Origin: Flavobacterium ginsenosidimutans
GTDB lineage: Bacteria; Bacteroidota; Bacteroidia; Flavobacteriales; Flavobacteriaceae
Reading direction: 5' to 3'
Length of the DNA stretch: 49,461 bases
Assembly: GCF_003254625.1 (NCBI RefSeq)
Contig: NZ_QJRJ01000059.1
Coordinates: 1-49,461, forward strand
The notes beneath the pieces were generated by a model. The model was not told the DNA's origin and ran no database searches. It saw only the letters and a program-made list of their open reading frames with translations. The position numbers and the translations under genes were made by a program. Shown here piece after piece: positions 1-8,931 of the stretch (position 1 is its first letter; each line of letters starts with the position of its first letter).

Positions 1-204
1 ATTGAAAAACAAGGGGTTAGATTCTGTGAAGGAGAAAGTGGTATTTGTGATGCAGAAGAAAAAACTAAAACAAATGAAGGAAAATTAACAGTTGAAGAAT
101 TAAGAAAGTGCAGAGGTTTTGAAGAAATTTCAGAATTGGAGGGGAATGAGATAATCGAAAGCTTATTTCAATTAGCAGTGATTGTATATAATTTTAAAAT
201 GTAG
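1..204 (+). CDS. ORF95 copy A, 3' part of a small protein of unknown function
   Basis: The window opens inside this gene; 67 codons in frame 1 run to TAG at 202-204. The product is acidic and charged, with a CxxGxxGIC-like stretch (two cysteines near the start of the visible part) and a hydrophobic LFQLAVIVYNF end. A complete copy lies at 49173-49460 and differs at only four of the 67 shared residues. The next gene, a serine recombinase, starts three bases after the stop, so the two are very probably co-transcribed. I do not recognise the family. Pairing with a recombinase suggests an element-encoded accessory gene, but that is inference. Confidence 0.75.
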   Translation: MEKQGVRFCEGESGICDAEEKTKTNEGKLTVEELRKCRGFEEISELEGNEIIESLFQLAVIVYNFKM

Positions 205-205
205 A
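1..205. repeat. Direct repeat, left copy (pair with 49257-49461)
   Basis: Bases 1-205 align without gaps to 49257-49461 with eight differences counted by eye. The repeat covers the 3' part of ORF95 and one base beyond its stop. Both copies are in the same orientation, one at each edge of the window, so the true extent of the repeat is unknown. Confidence 0.9.
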
Positions 206-207
206 TT

Positions 208-1857
208 ATGGGGATTGAAAGTTTTAAGAAATTTCAGAAAGAGAAATTAGCCCAAAGGGCTGAGGTAAAAGAAATCTGGGGATACACAAGGGTAAGCTCA
301 AAACTACAGTTAGTAAACAACAGCCTTGAAGAACAGCGCATAGAAATAATACAGTTTGCTTCCAAAAACGGCTATACGCTCAAAAATATGCTTGGAGGCA
401 CTTATGAAAGTGCTTCGGGCGATTTTACCAGAAAAGAGTTTACAAGATTATTGGAAGAGGTTAAAAGCGCAAAACAGAAACCTTTTGCAATCGCCATAAA
501 ATTTATCAGCAGGTTTTCCAGAACAGGAGGCAACGCCATAAGCATTGTTCATGAACTTGTGGATAAGCTCGGAGTGCATTTAATTGAAACTTCTTCGGGT
601 CTCTGCACGAATGACGAGTACAGTAAACTTGATATTTACAGCAAGCTTTTAGACGCCAGAAGGGAAAACATGGACAGGCTTGAAAAAACAATTCCTGGTA
701 TGAAAGCACTGCTCAGAGCAGGAAACTGGCTAGGCAAAGCACCCAGAGGCTATACAATGAGAGGGAAGAAGGTTGGGGATTATGCTCTAATGCAGGAGAA
801 GCAGTCTATTACTATCAATTTAGAGGGAGAAATTTTAAAGAAAGCTTGGAAATGGAAGCTTGCGGGAGAAAGGGATTATGTAATCAGGGAGAAACTCGCA
901 AAGCTCAATTTAAATATTACAAAACAATCACTCGGTGCTATGTGGCGCAATCCTTTTTACTGCGGAATATCGGTGAATGCACTGCTTGAAGAGCCAGTGA
1001 AAGGAAACTGGACAGGTTTGGTCAGCGAGGAAGATTTTCTAAAGGTTGACAGAATGCTTTCTGAAAGCAAAGTTCCAGTTAAAGAATATTCTAAAAGCAA
1101 GATCAATGAGTTCAGACCATTGACAGGATTTTTAAGATGCGAATGCGGTAGCCTTCTGACAAGCTATGTGGTAAGAAAAAAGAATGCGCATTACTACAAG
1201 TGCCAGAAATGCAGAAATGCAAGTTTCAACGCGTTGACAACACCATATTCAAAAGCGGAAGGATTGAATGATTCTTTTGAAAAGCTATTATCAAGATATA
1301 CGCTAAGTTCTCAATTTGTAGAGCCTTTCAAACTTCAGCTGAACAAGCTTTTTGATATCATGGAAAATGAAGGCAGGGAGGAAATGAAAGGTCTGCTTTT
1401 GAAGAAAAAAGATTTGGAGACCAAAATTGAAAATCTGGATAAACGCTATTTTGACAATCCGAATTTCGGAGATGAAAAATACAATAGATACTCGCTTCAA
1501 TTTGATATGGAATTAAAAGAAATTGAACTTCAGATTATGGCAAACAGCAAAAAAATATCTAACCACGGCAGACATATCGATAAAGTAATAGAAAAAGTTA
1601 CAAACATCAATAAATACTGGAAAGAAGGCGATATTGACAGCAAGATAAGAATCCAGAATCTGGTATTTCCTGAGGGATTGTCAATTAGGTCTGAAAACAG
1701 GGAATATCTAACTGGAAGAGTAAACTCGATTTTTGGATTAGTCCAAACGTTTGCAGGCATTGACAGAGGCAATAAAAAACAAAAAACCCACCAAAAATTT
1801 GATGGGTCATTCTCTGTAGCGGGAACAGGACTCGAACCTGTGACCTTCGGGTTATGA
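208..1857 (+). CDS. Large serine recombinase (site-specific integrase)
   Basis: The N-terminal resolvase-type catalytic domain carries GYTRVSS with the presumed nucleophile Ser30, and conserved arginines in SRFSRTGG (R102, R105). A 'recombinase' domain follows at about residues 165-290. A zinc ribbon has Cys311/Cys313 and Cys332/Cys335, followed by a coiled coil at about 370-460; this is the layout of large serine integrases, and 549 aa fits. ATG at 208 is three bases after the ORF95 stop. The 3' end is odd: codons from about 527 on run through the terminator of the opposite-strand tRNA gene, and the last 13 or so codons are antisense to tRNA-fMet. The C-terminal tail is therefore probably acquired at the integration site. 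The gene would drive excision or integration of an element lying to the left. Confidence 0.9.
   Translation: MGIESFKKFQKEKLAQRAEVKEIWGYTRVSSKLQLVNNSLEEQRIEIIQFASKNGYTLKNMLGGTYESASGDFTRKEFTRLLEEVKSAKQKPFAIAIKFISRFSRTGGNAISIVHELVDKLGVHLIETSSGLCTNDEYSKLDIYSKLLDARRENMDRLEKTIPGMKALLRAGNWLGKAPRGYTMRGKKVGDYALMQEKQSITINLEGEILKKAWKWKLAGERDYVIREKLAKLNLNITKQSLGAMWRNPFYCGISVNALLEEPVKGNWTGLVSEEDFLKVDRMLSESKVPVKEYSKSKINEFRPLTGFLRCECGSLLTSYVVRKKNAHYYKCQKCRNASFNALTTPYSKAEGLNDSFEKLLSRYTLSSQFVEPFKLQLNKLFDIMENEGREEMKGLLLKKKDLETKIENLDKRYFDNPNFGDEKYNRYSLQFDMELKEIELQIMANSKKISNHGRHIDKVIEKVTNINKYWKEGDIDSKIRIQNLVFPEGLSIRSENREYLTGRVNSIFGLVQTFAGIDRGNKKQKTHQKFDGSFSVAGTGLEPVTFGL
1775..1807 (-). terminator. Intrinsic terminator of tRNA-fMet, inside the recombinase reading frame
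   Basis: Arms at 1786-1795 and 1798-1807 pair over 10 bases with one G-T wobble. Read on the minus strand the hairpin is followed by a T-rich run (1785 down to 1775) and sits ten bases past the tRNA 3' end. It overlaps the 3' end of the plus-strand recombinase gene. Confidence 0.75.
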
Positions 1858-1889
1858 GCCCGACGAGCTGCCTACTGCTCTATCCCGCG
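1817..1889 (-). tRNA. tRNA-Met, initiator type (anticodon CAT)
   Basis: A full cloverleaf of 73 nt can be folded: acceptor CGCGGGA, D-stem GAGC/GCTC, anticodon stem TCGGG/CCCGA with loop CTCATAA, T-stem ACAGG/CCTGT with loop TTCGAGT, and 3' acceptor TCCCGCT plus A73. Position 1 does not pair with position 72 and the anticodon stem has three consecutive G-C pairs; both are hallmarks of bacterial initiator tRNA. CCA is not encoded. The recombinase gene overlaps its 3' half on the other strand, which makes this tRNA end the likely chromosomal boundary of the left element. Confidence 0.93.
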
Positions 1890-1980
1890 ATGTTTCGGGT
1901 GCAAAGATACATACTAAATACGGTTATGCAAATAATTTTAGTACTTTATTTTTTATAATTTAAAAAAACGATCCCTTTTT

Positions 1981-2505
1981 TCAGATTTTGTAAGCTAGTA
2001 ATTCTTCGTAAACATTTCCTTTTAAGCCTAATAGCAAGCCAAATGCCGGTTCGGTTTTTATGCCGCTTTTTTTCAATTTAATGACCTCTAATCTGAAGTT
2101 TTCATCTCGAGAATGAAGAATTTTGTCTTCAATAATCATGTGTTTGTAACTATTTTGAAGTTTCGTTGGTATATTTTGTCCAAAGATTTCTACTTCAAAA
2201 CCCTCAATAATGAAGTTTGCCACGATTGATTCTTGATTGTTAATTACGATTTCTCGAATAACAAAATGACTTTCTTTTTCGAACAATTGTTTAATTCTTT
2301 CAATAAAATCAAGTTTGTTTTCGAAACAACAGATAATATCCAAATCGCTGTTTTCAATATCAATATTTATTGGAATCGTGCCAACTAAAATTGGATCAAA
2401 ATCAGTGAGATTTTCTAAAATTTTATTTTTCGTTAAAAGCTCAAATGCAGATTTTTGTTTTTGATTTCCTGTTTTTAAATAAGATATGTTTTTGAAATCA
2501 GTCAT
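1981..2505 (-). CDS. DUF4269-family nucleotidyltransferase-like protein
   Basis: A 174-residue cytoplasmic protein. Residues about 41-59 (VGTIPINIDIENSDLDIIC) resemble a nucleotidyltransferase G[ST]...DxD site, as in the DUF4269 family; ExE-like acidic residues follow in FEVEIFG. No target RNA or nucleotide can be inferred. The start overlaps the end of the upstream glycosyltransferase gene by eight bases (2498-2505), so the two are translationally coupled. The reaction has not, to my knowledge, been shown for the family; the NTase reading is inferred from the motif. Confidence 0.75.
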   Translation of the reverse strand: MTDFKNISYLKTGNQKQKSAFELLTKNKILENLTDFDPILVGTIPINIDIENSDLDIICCFENKLDFIERIKQLFEKESHFVIREIVINNQESIVANFIIEGFEVEIFGQNIPTKLQNSYKHMIIEDKILHSRDENFRLEVIKLKKSGIKTEPAFGLLLGLKGNVYEELLAYKI

Positions 2506-4030
2506 TTATGATGTAGTTTTTTTCTTCGTTGATTTCCTGCTCTAATCGCTTGTTGATATTGATTTTAGCATTTGTAAAAACAAAAATTGTAGTTCCGTAT
2601 TCTCTCGCAAATTGATTATCAATTCGACCGCCAATAGCCGCTGATTCAAAATACGGACTAGTTTCTTTAAGCTCTTCGTTGTTTTCGTCAAATTCTTTTA
2701 CGCGAATTAGGTTTTTATATTGAATATTCAAATCAAACCAATTCACATAATCGGCGTTGAAAGAAACCGCTTTTATTCCTTTTTTAGAATAATAATTAAT
2801 TGCTCCAGCTTGTCCATAATTATCACAAAGGACAATAGTTTCTTTTTGATTTGGAAGTAAAGTATAAAGCGAATCAGTTTTGCTAGCCAATTCTTTCCAA
2901 CCTAACATATCGGCAAAATCTTGAGGCAGATGGTGGTCTTTTCCATCTTCCCAACGCAGCATTCCTAGTTTTTTGTATTTCTCAGGATGTGCAACCATAT
3001 ATTCTGGGCTTTTGTTTGGAAAAGCAATATTGTAAATTGGAATGAAAAGCAGCAATGGAATTAAAATAAAAACGGGTTTTAGAAAACGTTTCCATCCTTC
3101 ATTTAAAATTTCTGAAATAAAAACCGCTCCAAAAGCAATGTAAATTGGATACAAACCAATTGCATAATAAGCTTTTGCTTTGAAATAAATAAAAATTAAA
3201 AGTGTAAAAAAGAAAGAAGCAAAAAAGAGCTGGTAGTTTTTGAAAGGTTTATAAAATAAAACAGCATAAAGTCCGGCGAAAATCACTAATAATCCGCCGA
3301 TGAAAAAGAGAATCTGTTCTTTCAAAAAACCAATTCGATCTACATTAACCAATTGTGTTTCTGCCAATTCTTTCATGTGATGCACAATTGGAAAATGGTT
3401 TTGATACTGCCAGAAAAGATTCGGAAAAATTAAAATTAAACCTAGAATTAAAGCAAAATAAAACTGTTTCTGCGCGAACATTTTTCTTTGTTTAGAAAGC
3501 AAAATAGCAGGAACTAATCCGAGTAATAAAAACAAGATATTGTATTTGTTCAAGAAGCCATAAGCGAAAATAACGGCTCCAAAATAAAGCCATTTTGTGT
3601 CTTCAGATTTCAGATATTGTATTAAAAGGTAATAAAGAATAGTCCAGCATAAAAGGTCAAAGGAGTTAGGCTGATAAAGCATATTAATGCGCAATAAACA
3701 CGAAAATAAAACGCATAATGAACCAAGAATTAAAGCGTAAAGATTTCCTTTTAAAAGTTCGATTGTTTTCCAGACAAACAAAAGTGTCAAAGCGCCAAAT
3801 AGAGCAGGGAAGAATTTAACCCAAAACACCGAATTTCCGAGAAAGAGAATTAAATGTGAGAACCAAGAAGTAACGGGCGGAACCGATAAATATCCCCAAG
3901 CCAAATGCTTTCCTTGATCCAGATGCAGATATTCGTCTCGCTGTAAATCGTATTCTGGGCTAATTAAAACATATTGCAGAATGAATTTTAGAATTATAAA
4001 TCCGAATAAAATCAGGTTCTTTTTGTTCAT
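2498..4030 (-). CDS. Membrane glycosyltransferase, family 39 / PMT-like
   Basis: A 510-residue protein with about ten to twelve hydrophobic segments. The first periplasmic loop carries the acidic DLQRDEYLHLDQGKHLAWGY stretch (about residues 28-47), typical of ArnT/PMT-type enzymes that take sugars from polyprenyl-phosphate donors. A hydrophilic C-terminal domain (about 370-500) should face the periplasm. The acceptor (lipid, protein or glycan) cannot be told from sequence. It is first in a two-gene unit with the overlapping DUF4269 gene. The start at 4030 gives MNKKNLILFGF, directly entering the first membrane segment. Confidence 0.85.
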   Translation of the reverse strand: MNKKNLILFGFIILKFILQYVLISPEYDLQRDEYLHLDQGKHLAWGYLSVPPVTSWFSHLILFLGNSVFWVKFFPALFGALTLLFVWKTIELLKGNLYALILGSLCVLFSCLLRINMLYQPNSFDLLCWTILYYLLIQYLKSEDTKWLYFGAVIFAYGFLNKYNILFLLLGLVPAILLSKQRKMFAQKQFYFALILGLILIFPNLFWQYQNHFPIVHHMKELAETQLVNVDRIGFLKEQILFFIGGLLVIFAGLYAVLFYKPFKNYQLFFASFFFTLLIFIYFKAKAYYAIGLYPIYIAFGAVFISEILNEGWKRFLKPVFILIPLLLFIPIYNIAFPNKSPEYMVAHPEKYKKLGMLRWEDGKDHHLPQDFADMLGWKELASKTDSLYTLLPNQKETIVLCDNYGQAGAINYYSKKGIKAVSFNADYVNWFDLNIQYKNLIRVKEFDENNEELKETSPYFESAAIGGRIDNQFAREYGTTIFVFTNAKININKRLEQEINEEKNYIIND

Positions 4031-4182
4031 TGGGTTTTGCTTTTGGGTTAAGGTTGTAATCTATAGCTAATATATTATTTATTTTGAATTAAAGTTAAAA
4101 AGATGAATTTTAGGAAAGTAAAAGCAGTTTCATTGCCACGAAAATATTTATAGAAATCAATTCGTAAAATTTTAGTCCATAA

Positions 4183-4213
4183 AAAAAGCCCTAGAACGAT
4201 TCTAGAGCTTTTC
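4183..4213 (-). terminator. Intrinsic terminator after the DUF4494 gene
   Basis: On the minus strand the hairpin AAAGCTCTAGAA / TTCTAGGGCTTT with a short loop is followed by a run of T, 23 bases past the stop of the DUF4494 gene. It is a relative of the AGCTTCAGAG-type terminators found further right in this window. Confidence 0.8.
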
Positions 4214-4235
4214 AAATATTATAAATTGTTGAATA

Positions 4236-4781
4236 TTATTCTTCCGCAGTTTCAAATTCCATGTGATCGATAATTTCTGCCTCAGGTTTTTCTGGTTTAG
4301 AAGCTTTCAAAGTATTGAATCTTTCCAGCATTTCTGTTTCGCCTTCTTCACCGCTGAAATAAGGAAAAACATCCATAATTGCTGTTTCTGAAATCGCTGG
4401 AATAGAATATTCTCCCATTGTATTTTTCATTACGTGAAGAGTGTTGTCAAAAGCTTCGCGAACATCATTTGCCTGAACTAGCATATACATGCTTGTTTTT
4501 CTTTCTTTCCCACTTTCTTCATCATAAGCAATTAAGGTGATTTTAGATTTAAACCATCTGTCCGCATTTTCAAAAGGATGAATTTCAGCATAATTTGCCA
4601 CTTTTATAGCTGTGATTTTAAATTCTTCACTGGTATAAGCGGCCATTTCTTCGGTCATTCTTTTTTCTGCTTCTGTATAAGACAAAGCGTCAACCAAATA
4701 AGGTTCGGTTAAAACTTTTTGTCCTCCAGTTTCATCTGTTTTTCTATATTTTACTTTGCATTCGTACCAAGTTGCGCTCAT
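4236..4781 (-). CDS. DUF4494 domain-containing protein
   Basis: 181 residues, no signal peptide or membrane segment. The N-terminus (MSATWYECKVKYRKTDETG) and the following YLVDALSYTEAEKRMTEE match the DUF4494 family found across Bacteroidota. The last 30 residues are acidic and rich in Glu/Pro (KASKPEKPEAE). Function unknown. It stands alone: its own terminator follows, and a gene-poor gap precedes it. Confidence 0.85.
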   Translation of the reverse strand: MSATWYECKVKYRKTDETGGQKVLTEPYLVDALSYTEAEKRMTEEMAAYTSEEFKITAIKVANYAEIHPFENADRWFKSKITLIAYDEESGKERKTSMYMLVQANDVREAFDNTLHVMKNTMGEYSIPAISETAIMDVFPYFSGEEGETEMLERFNTLKASKPEKPEAEIIDHMEFETAEE

Positions 4782-5097
4782 CTCTTTTTAAATTTTAAGG
4801 ATGCCAAAGATAAATTTTACTGGAAAATAAATAGTTAAATCTTCAAATAGATATTCACAATTTTAGATCCTTGTTGGTAATGTTTTGATGTTCTGAAAGT
4901 TGTGTTTTTAATAGTCAAGATGCTTTGTAATCGCATTCATTCTTTTCTGTTTTAGAAAAACTTGAAAATATTTTGGAGTTGTTTTTGATTGTAAGTAATT
5001 GTATTTCAATTATTTGATTTCATTTTTTGAAAGTTGTTTAAAAAATATGAATTTTCTTAAATCCAAATGGTCAATTTGAACGTATGTAGAAATAACA
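4782..5097. other. Intergenic region, AT-rich, no feature seen
   Basis: 316 bases upstream of the leftward DUF4494 gene and the rightward small ORF at 5098. It must hold both promoters, but I could not place a convincing TTTG / TAnnTTTG pair, and no longer reading frame or hairpin stands out. Confidence 0.6.
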
Positions 5098-5193
5098 ATG
5101 GCAGGGAATGAGGTAAATTCAAATGGTATTGGTTTTTGGAGCATATTGAATCTTACTGCATTTTTAGCCATTGTTTTTTTTATTAAATTTTAA
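5098..5193 (+). CDS. Possible 31-residue single-span membrane protein
   Basis: ATG at 5098 opens a 31-codon frame ending TAA at 5191-5193. A polar N-terminus (MAGNEVNSNG) is followed by one hydrophobic span, about FWSILNLTAFLAIVFFIKF, ending in basic Lys, as in small membrane proteins. The stop lies 11 bases before the TTG start proposed for the next gene, so the pair could form an operon. Coding status rests only on composition and position. Confidence 0.45.
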   Translation: MAGNEVNSNGIGFWSILNLTAFLAIVFFIKF

Positions 5194-5204
5194 AGAATAA
5201 AAGT

Positions 5205-5447
5205 TTGGGGAAATTAGACGTTCAAAAGTTAAAAGAGACTTTAAAATACTTAGAAAGCAAACAGCGTGAATTAAAAAAACAAAATCAAAATGATACGCGA
5301 AGCCTGGAATCGATGATTAAATATTTAAAAAAAGATATGATGGAACAGCACGATTTGGCCGATCATCATCAATTGATAAAAAAAGAAATCAAAGACACGG
5401 AAAGTTTCATTGAAAACGTTAAAAACATCATTAAAATCAATTCTTAA
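5205..5447 (+). CDS. Small coiled-coil protein of unknown function
   Basis: An 80-residue, highly charged protein rich in Lys, Glu and Gln with heptad-like spacing almost throughout, so a helical coiled coil is likely. It has no signal peptide. The best start is TTG at 5205, since the first internal ATG would lose over a third of the protein. It follows the 31-residue membrane ORF closely and converges on the aspartyl-protease-like gene. I do not recognise a family. Confidence 0.6.
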   Translation: MGKLDVQKLKETLKYLESKQRELKKQNQNDTRSLESMIKYLKKDMMEQHDLADHHQLIKKEIKDTESFIENVKNIIKINS

Positions 5448-5476
5448 AAACCGTTTTTTATTGCTGAATTTTACTT

Positions 5477-6415
5477 TTATTCCAATTTAAATTTTTCGTT
5501 TTTGCAATCCAGAATCAGTTTGTGGTTCAGGAATAGTTTGTTGCCAATCATTCCTTGCATTCCAGAACGTTTCATTAAAAATTTTTGAAGATCCGATGTG
5601 CCTTCAATGTAAGTAACTTCAGAAAGGTTTAATAGTACTTTTTGAAATTGTATTTTCTTTTTCGCGGAAGCGGAATAAACACTCAGCGTATTTCCCCACG
5701 AATTTCCTTTTTCGGTTTTTATAACGCTATTCTGGATTCGGTATTTTTGCCAGATTTCTTTCGTTGTAATTAATTCATAACCACTGGTTCCAGAATCATA
5801 TAGGAGTTTTAGTTTTTTATTTTCGATGATTGAAGGAATAAGAATTTTTCTTTTTTTGAATTCAAAATCAGTAAAATCATCTTCTTTAATTTTTTCAGTA
5901 AAAGAACATTGATTGTTTTTGAAATCTAAAACAGTAATTCGTTTTTCTAATAAATCTGTTCCGACTGTTCCAATGATATTTTCAGCTTTTGAATCCTCAA
6001 AACTGACTTTTTCGCCATAATTCAAAACTTCAAAAATATTCGAAGAAACATTCATTTTTCCCATTGTAAAATTGGTCGAAGTCTGATTGTTTTCAAGATC
6101 GATTTTAATTTGATTTTTAAATTGTTCGGCAATTGATTCTAATGATTTTTTATAGAAAACAGTAGTTGGCGAACCTGAATCAAATTGCATGTAAAAGGTT
6201 TTATTTATTCCGTCAATTTTTATGGGCAAAAGCAACGCAGAATGAGCATTTTCAATACTTGAAATCCATTTAATTGGAATATTTTCTGCAATCCCAGAAA
6301 CTTTCAAATAGTTTTCTGACGGAGTGAATTTCTTCTGAAAATAAAAATATCCTCCCAACAAGAATAAAACGATAAAGGCTAAAAACCCGACTGCAATTTT
6401 CTTAAATAATTTCAT
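5477..6415 (-). CDS. Membrane-anchored, two-lobed aspartyl-protease-like protein
   Basis: 312 residues. Residues about 7-27 form a membrane anchor (VGFLAFIVLFLLGGYFYF), leaving the rest in the periplasm. Two separate catalytic-type motifs are visible, FDSGSPTT (about residues 78-85) and LYDSGTSGYEL (about 205-215). Two DSG lobes are what a pepsin/retropepsin-like fold needs, though DTG is more usual and activity is unproven. No processing target can be named. A mild operon link with the leftward XRE gene is possible (88-base gap). Confidence 0.6.
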   Translation of the reverse strand: MKLFKKIAVGFLAFIVLFLLGGYFYFQKKFTPSENYLKVSGIAENIPIKWISSIENAHSALLLPIKIDGINKTFYMQFDSGSPTTVFYKKSLESIAEQFKNQIKIDLENNQTSTNFTMGKMNVSSNIFEVLNYGEKVSFEDSKAENIIGTVGTDLLEKRITVLDFKNNQCSFTEKIKEDDFTDFEFKKRKILIPSIIENKKLKLLYDSGTSGYELITTKEIWQKYRIQNSVIKTEKGNSWGNTLSVYSASAKKKIQFQKVLLNLSEVTYIEGTSDLQKFLMKRSGMQGMIGNKLFLNHKLILDCKNEKFKLE

Positions 6416-6503
6416 GGTTTATTTTTTCTGCAAGATTCCGATTTCGTTTCCGATTTTCGTGCAAAAACAATACGACAGTTTTACGTCAATTTTATGAATT
6501 GAA

Positions 6504-7043
6504 TTATAAGAAGTTGTTTTTCAGTTTTATAACTAATTCTTGTTTTTGGTTTAAACTGATTCCGTTTAAGATTACTATCAAGAGTTTTAAGCAAAGAAAT
6601 GCAATTAAAGGAACGATAAAAAGCGGAAATTTTAATGTAATTGCATTCTGAAGAAACGGACTAGCAATCATCAAAATAGAAAGAACAAGACTCAAAACAA
6701 TTTGAACACTTACGATTTGTTTTCCTAATTCTTTGTTTATTGAATCTTTGGTTTTATAAGTTAAAATTAAAGGAAAAATGATGCTTCCAAACGGAATGAT
6801 CAATCCTGACAAAACAGAAAGATTAATGATTTTAGCCCTTTCGATTTCGATATTTTCCTTTTTGATAATCAGATTTTCGGAATCAGTTTCTAGAGCTTCG
6901 GCAATTGTTTTTAAAGTAAAACCTTTAAGAATATTTCCAGCCTCAATTCTCTGAATCGTTCGTAATGAAAGACCAGATTTTTCGGCAAGCTCATTTTGAG
7001 TCAGGTTTTTTTCTTCCCTCAAAAATTTAACATTATTCTTCAT
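6504..7043 (-). CDS. XRE-type transcriptional regulator with membrane C-terminus
   Basis: Residues 1-60 form a helix-turn-helix of the Cro/CI class (LREEKNLTQNELAEKSGLSL, then RTIQRIEAG). Residues about 70-165 contain three to four hydrophobic helices resembling the DUF4870-type module, so the DNA-binding domain would be tethered to the inner membrane. The ligand or signal is unknown. The neighbouring aspartyl-protease-like gene lies downstream on the same strand. Confidence 0.8.
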   Translation of the reverse strand: MKNNVKFLREEKNLTQNELAEKSGLSLRTIQRIEAGNILKGFTLKTIAEALETDSENLIIKKENIEIERAKIINLSVLSGLIIPFGSIIFPLILTYKTKDSINKELGKQIVSVQIVLSLVLSILMIASPFLQNAITLKFPLFIVPLIAFLCLKLLIVILNGISLNQKQELVIKLKNNFL

Positions 7044-7229
7044 TGCTTTTGGTTAGTGTACAAGACGAAATTATGAAAAAACTTTTGATGAAATTACCCC
7101 AATAAAAGAGGTGTAATTAAACGTAAATTTTAAGTTTTAATAAAAATTAAGTTTTTTTCTTTAACAAAATTCACTAACTTGTTGTGTAATAAAAGATTCC
7201 TAAATGTTGTAGTCACAAAATTTCCAGTT

Positions 7230-8696
7230 ATGCGAGTATCCGTTGTTCGAAAAAATATAAAACTTTTACCAGATTCAAGAAGAGTTGTTGCCCGATATTT
7301 TATGAATGGGCAAGAAAGAACCCAGCAAATGGTACTTCGTATAATGTTGTTGGACGAAAAGCAAGTCTTGCAAACTTTAGAGCAGACACTTCGTGAATTT
7401 GCTCGAAGACACCGTAATATTTCGACAGTTTTCTTTAGACACTGCGAAAGAATAAGGCCTATAATTGAAGAAATGAAAATCAATTATGAAACGTTGTCTC
7501 TCGACCGCAAAATGCTGATTGGGTCTTATTGTACAATGGAATATGCGATTGAATCTGCGGCGATTTTTAATCCTTCAATAGTAGAAGATTTTGATCAGAC
7601 AGGACTCGAAGCAGGAGAAAAACGTGTTATTATTTCTTTTCGTGCTACAGGTGAAGGTCATATTTCGTCAATTGTTTTTAGAAGAGCAATTTTAGACCGT
7701 GAAAATAATCTGCATATAATGAAGATTGGAAATCATATTGATAAAGCAGAAATTGAACATAAAACCTTATTTAATAAAGAACGATTTTTAACGAAATTGT
7801 ACGAAATGCATACGGCGGATAAATATATTGTCCAGATTATGCAGGATCTACCTGAAGAGTTTGAATTTGCCATTCTAAAAAACATGCTGGTTGAGGCTTT
7901 AAGCGATCCTTTAATTCGAGAAGAAAGAAAGGTAGCGCTGGAAGAGATTTTATGGCTTGCGAATTCTTTTTACGATCTACAATTTAAACATGATTCAGAT
8001 ATAACAGAACGCGTCATATTCCCGATTTCTGATTCTGAAAGTCGCGGAATAGAAGATGCTCGTTTTGTACGTTTTACAGATGATAACGGTTCGAGTCGTG
8101 TTATGGCAACTTATACGGCTTATAACGGACATACAATTCTGCCTAAATTAATCTCAACCGAAGATTTTTATAGTTTTAGAGTAATGCCGCTTCATGGCGA
8201 AGGTGCACAGAATAAAAATCTGGCATTATTTCCTAGGAAAGTAAAAGGAAAATATGCCATGCTTGCGCGAATTGATGGCGTTAATAATTATATTATGTAC
8301 TCAGATCGAGTGACGCAATGGAACACGCCTATTTTGTTGCAAGAACCAAAATTTACTTGGGAATTAACCCAAATAGGAAATTGCGGTTCTCCACTTTGGA
8401 CCGAAGAAGGATGGCTTGTAATTACACATGGAGTAGGAACAATGAGACGTTATTGTATTGGTGCGTCATTGTTTGATCTTGATGATCCGTCAAAAGAAAT
8501 TGGAAGGCTTACAGAGCCATTGCTTTCGCCAATGGAAGACGAGCGTGAAGGTTATGTGCCAAATGTGGTGTATTCTTGCGGAGCAATTATTCATAACAAT
8601 AGTTTGATTCTTCCTTATGCCGTATCCGATTATTGTTCAACTTATGCAGTGATTGATATGATTGAATTGCTGGATGCGCTTAAGAAAAGCAAATAA
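7230..8696 (+). CDS. Glycoside hydrolase family 130 protein
   Basis: 488 residues from ATG 7230 (MRVSVVRKNIKLLPDSRRV). A TTG at 7179 would add 17 residues unlike the family N-terminus, so I reject it. The C-terminal two thirds form a five-bladed propeller-like region with the GH130-type GIEDARFVRF motif (about residues 270-280 of the chosen start) and GEGAQNKNLALFPRK. Family members are phosphorylases or hydrolases acting on beta-mannosides. The long helical N-terminal region (about residues 40-250) belongs to the long GH130 subgroup. There is no signal peptide, so it is cytoplasmic. No sugar transport or other glycan gene adjoins it. Confidence 0.8.
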   Translation: MRVSVVRKNIKLLPDSRRVVARYFMNGQERTQQMVLRIMLLDEKQVLQTLEQTLREFARRHRNISTVFFRHCERIRPIIEEMKINYETLSLDRKMLIGSYCTMEYAIESAAIFNPSIVEDFDQTGLEAGEKRVIISFRATGEGHISSIVFRRAILDRENNLHIMKIGNHIDKAEIEHKTLFNKERFLTKLYEMHTADKYIVQIMQDLPEEFEFAILKNMLVEALSDPLIREERKVALEEILWLANSFYDLQFKHDSDITERVIFPISDSESRGIEDARFVRFTDDNGSSRVMATYTAYNGHTILPKLISTEDFYSFRVMPLHGEGAQNKNLALFPRKVKGKYAMLARIDGVNNYIMYSDRVTQWNTPILLQEPKFTWELTQIGNCGSPLWTEEGWLVITHGVGTMRRYCIGASLFDLDDPSKEIGRLTEPLLSPMEDEREGYVPNVVYSCGAIIHNNSLILPYAVSDYCSTYAVIDMIELLDALKKSK

Positions 8697-8931
8697 CAAT
8701 GATCTGAATGAAATTAGTTTTGTCTGATTTTACTTATTGAATGGGTTAAAGTCTATTTTTTGCATTAAAAATTTAACGAAACCTTAATGTGAAAACAGGT
8801 ATAAATACGGGGGTGTAAATTGTTGGATATTTATACATTCGCCGAAGAAGGAAAAAAACGAATCAATCCCCTTAAGATTAGTTTTTTGACTTTATAGTGT
8901 TAGCAAATATTAAGAACAAACGGCTAAAACG

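Noticed and set aside
7130..7483. Leftward 117-codon ORF opposite the GH130 gene
   Set aside because: It lies in antisense to the start and N-terminal part of a gene with clear family motifs, and has no recognisable domain.
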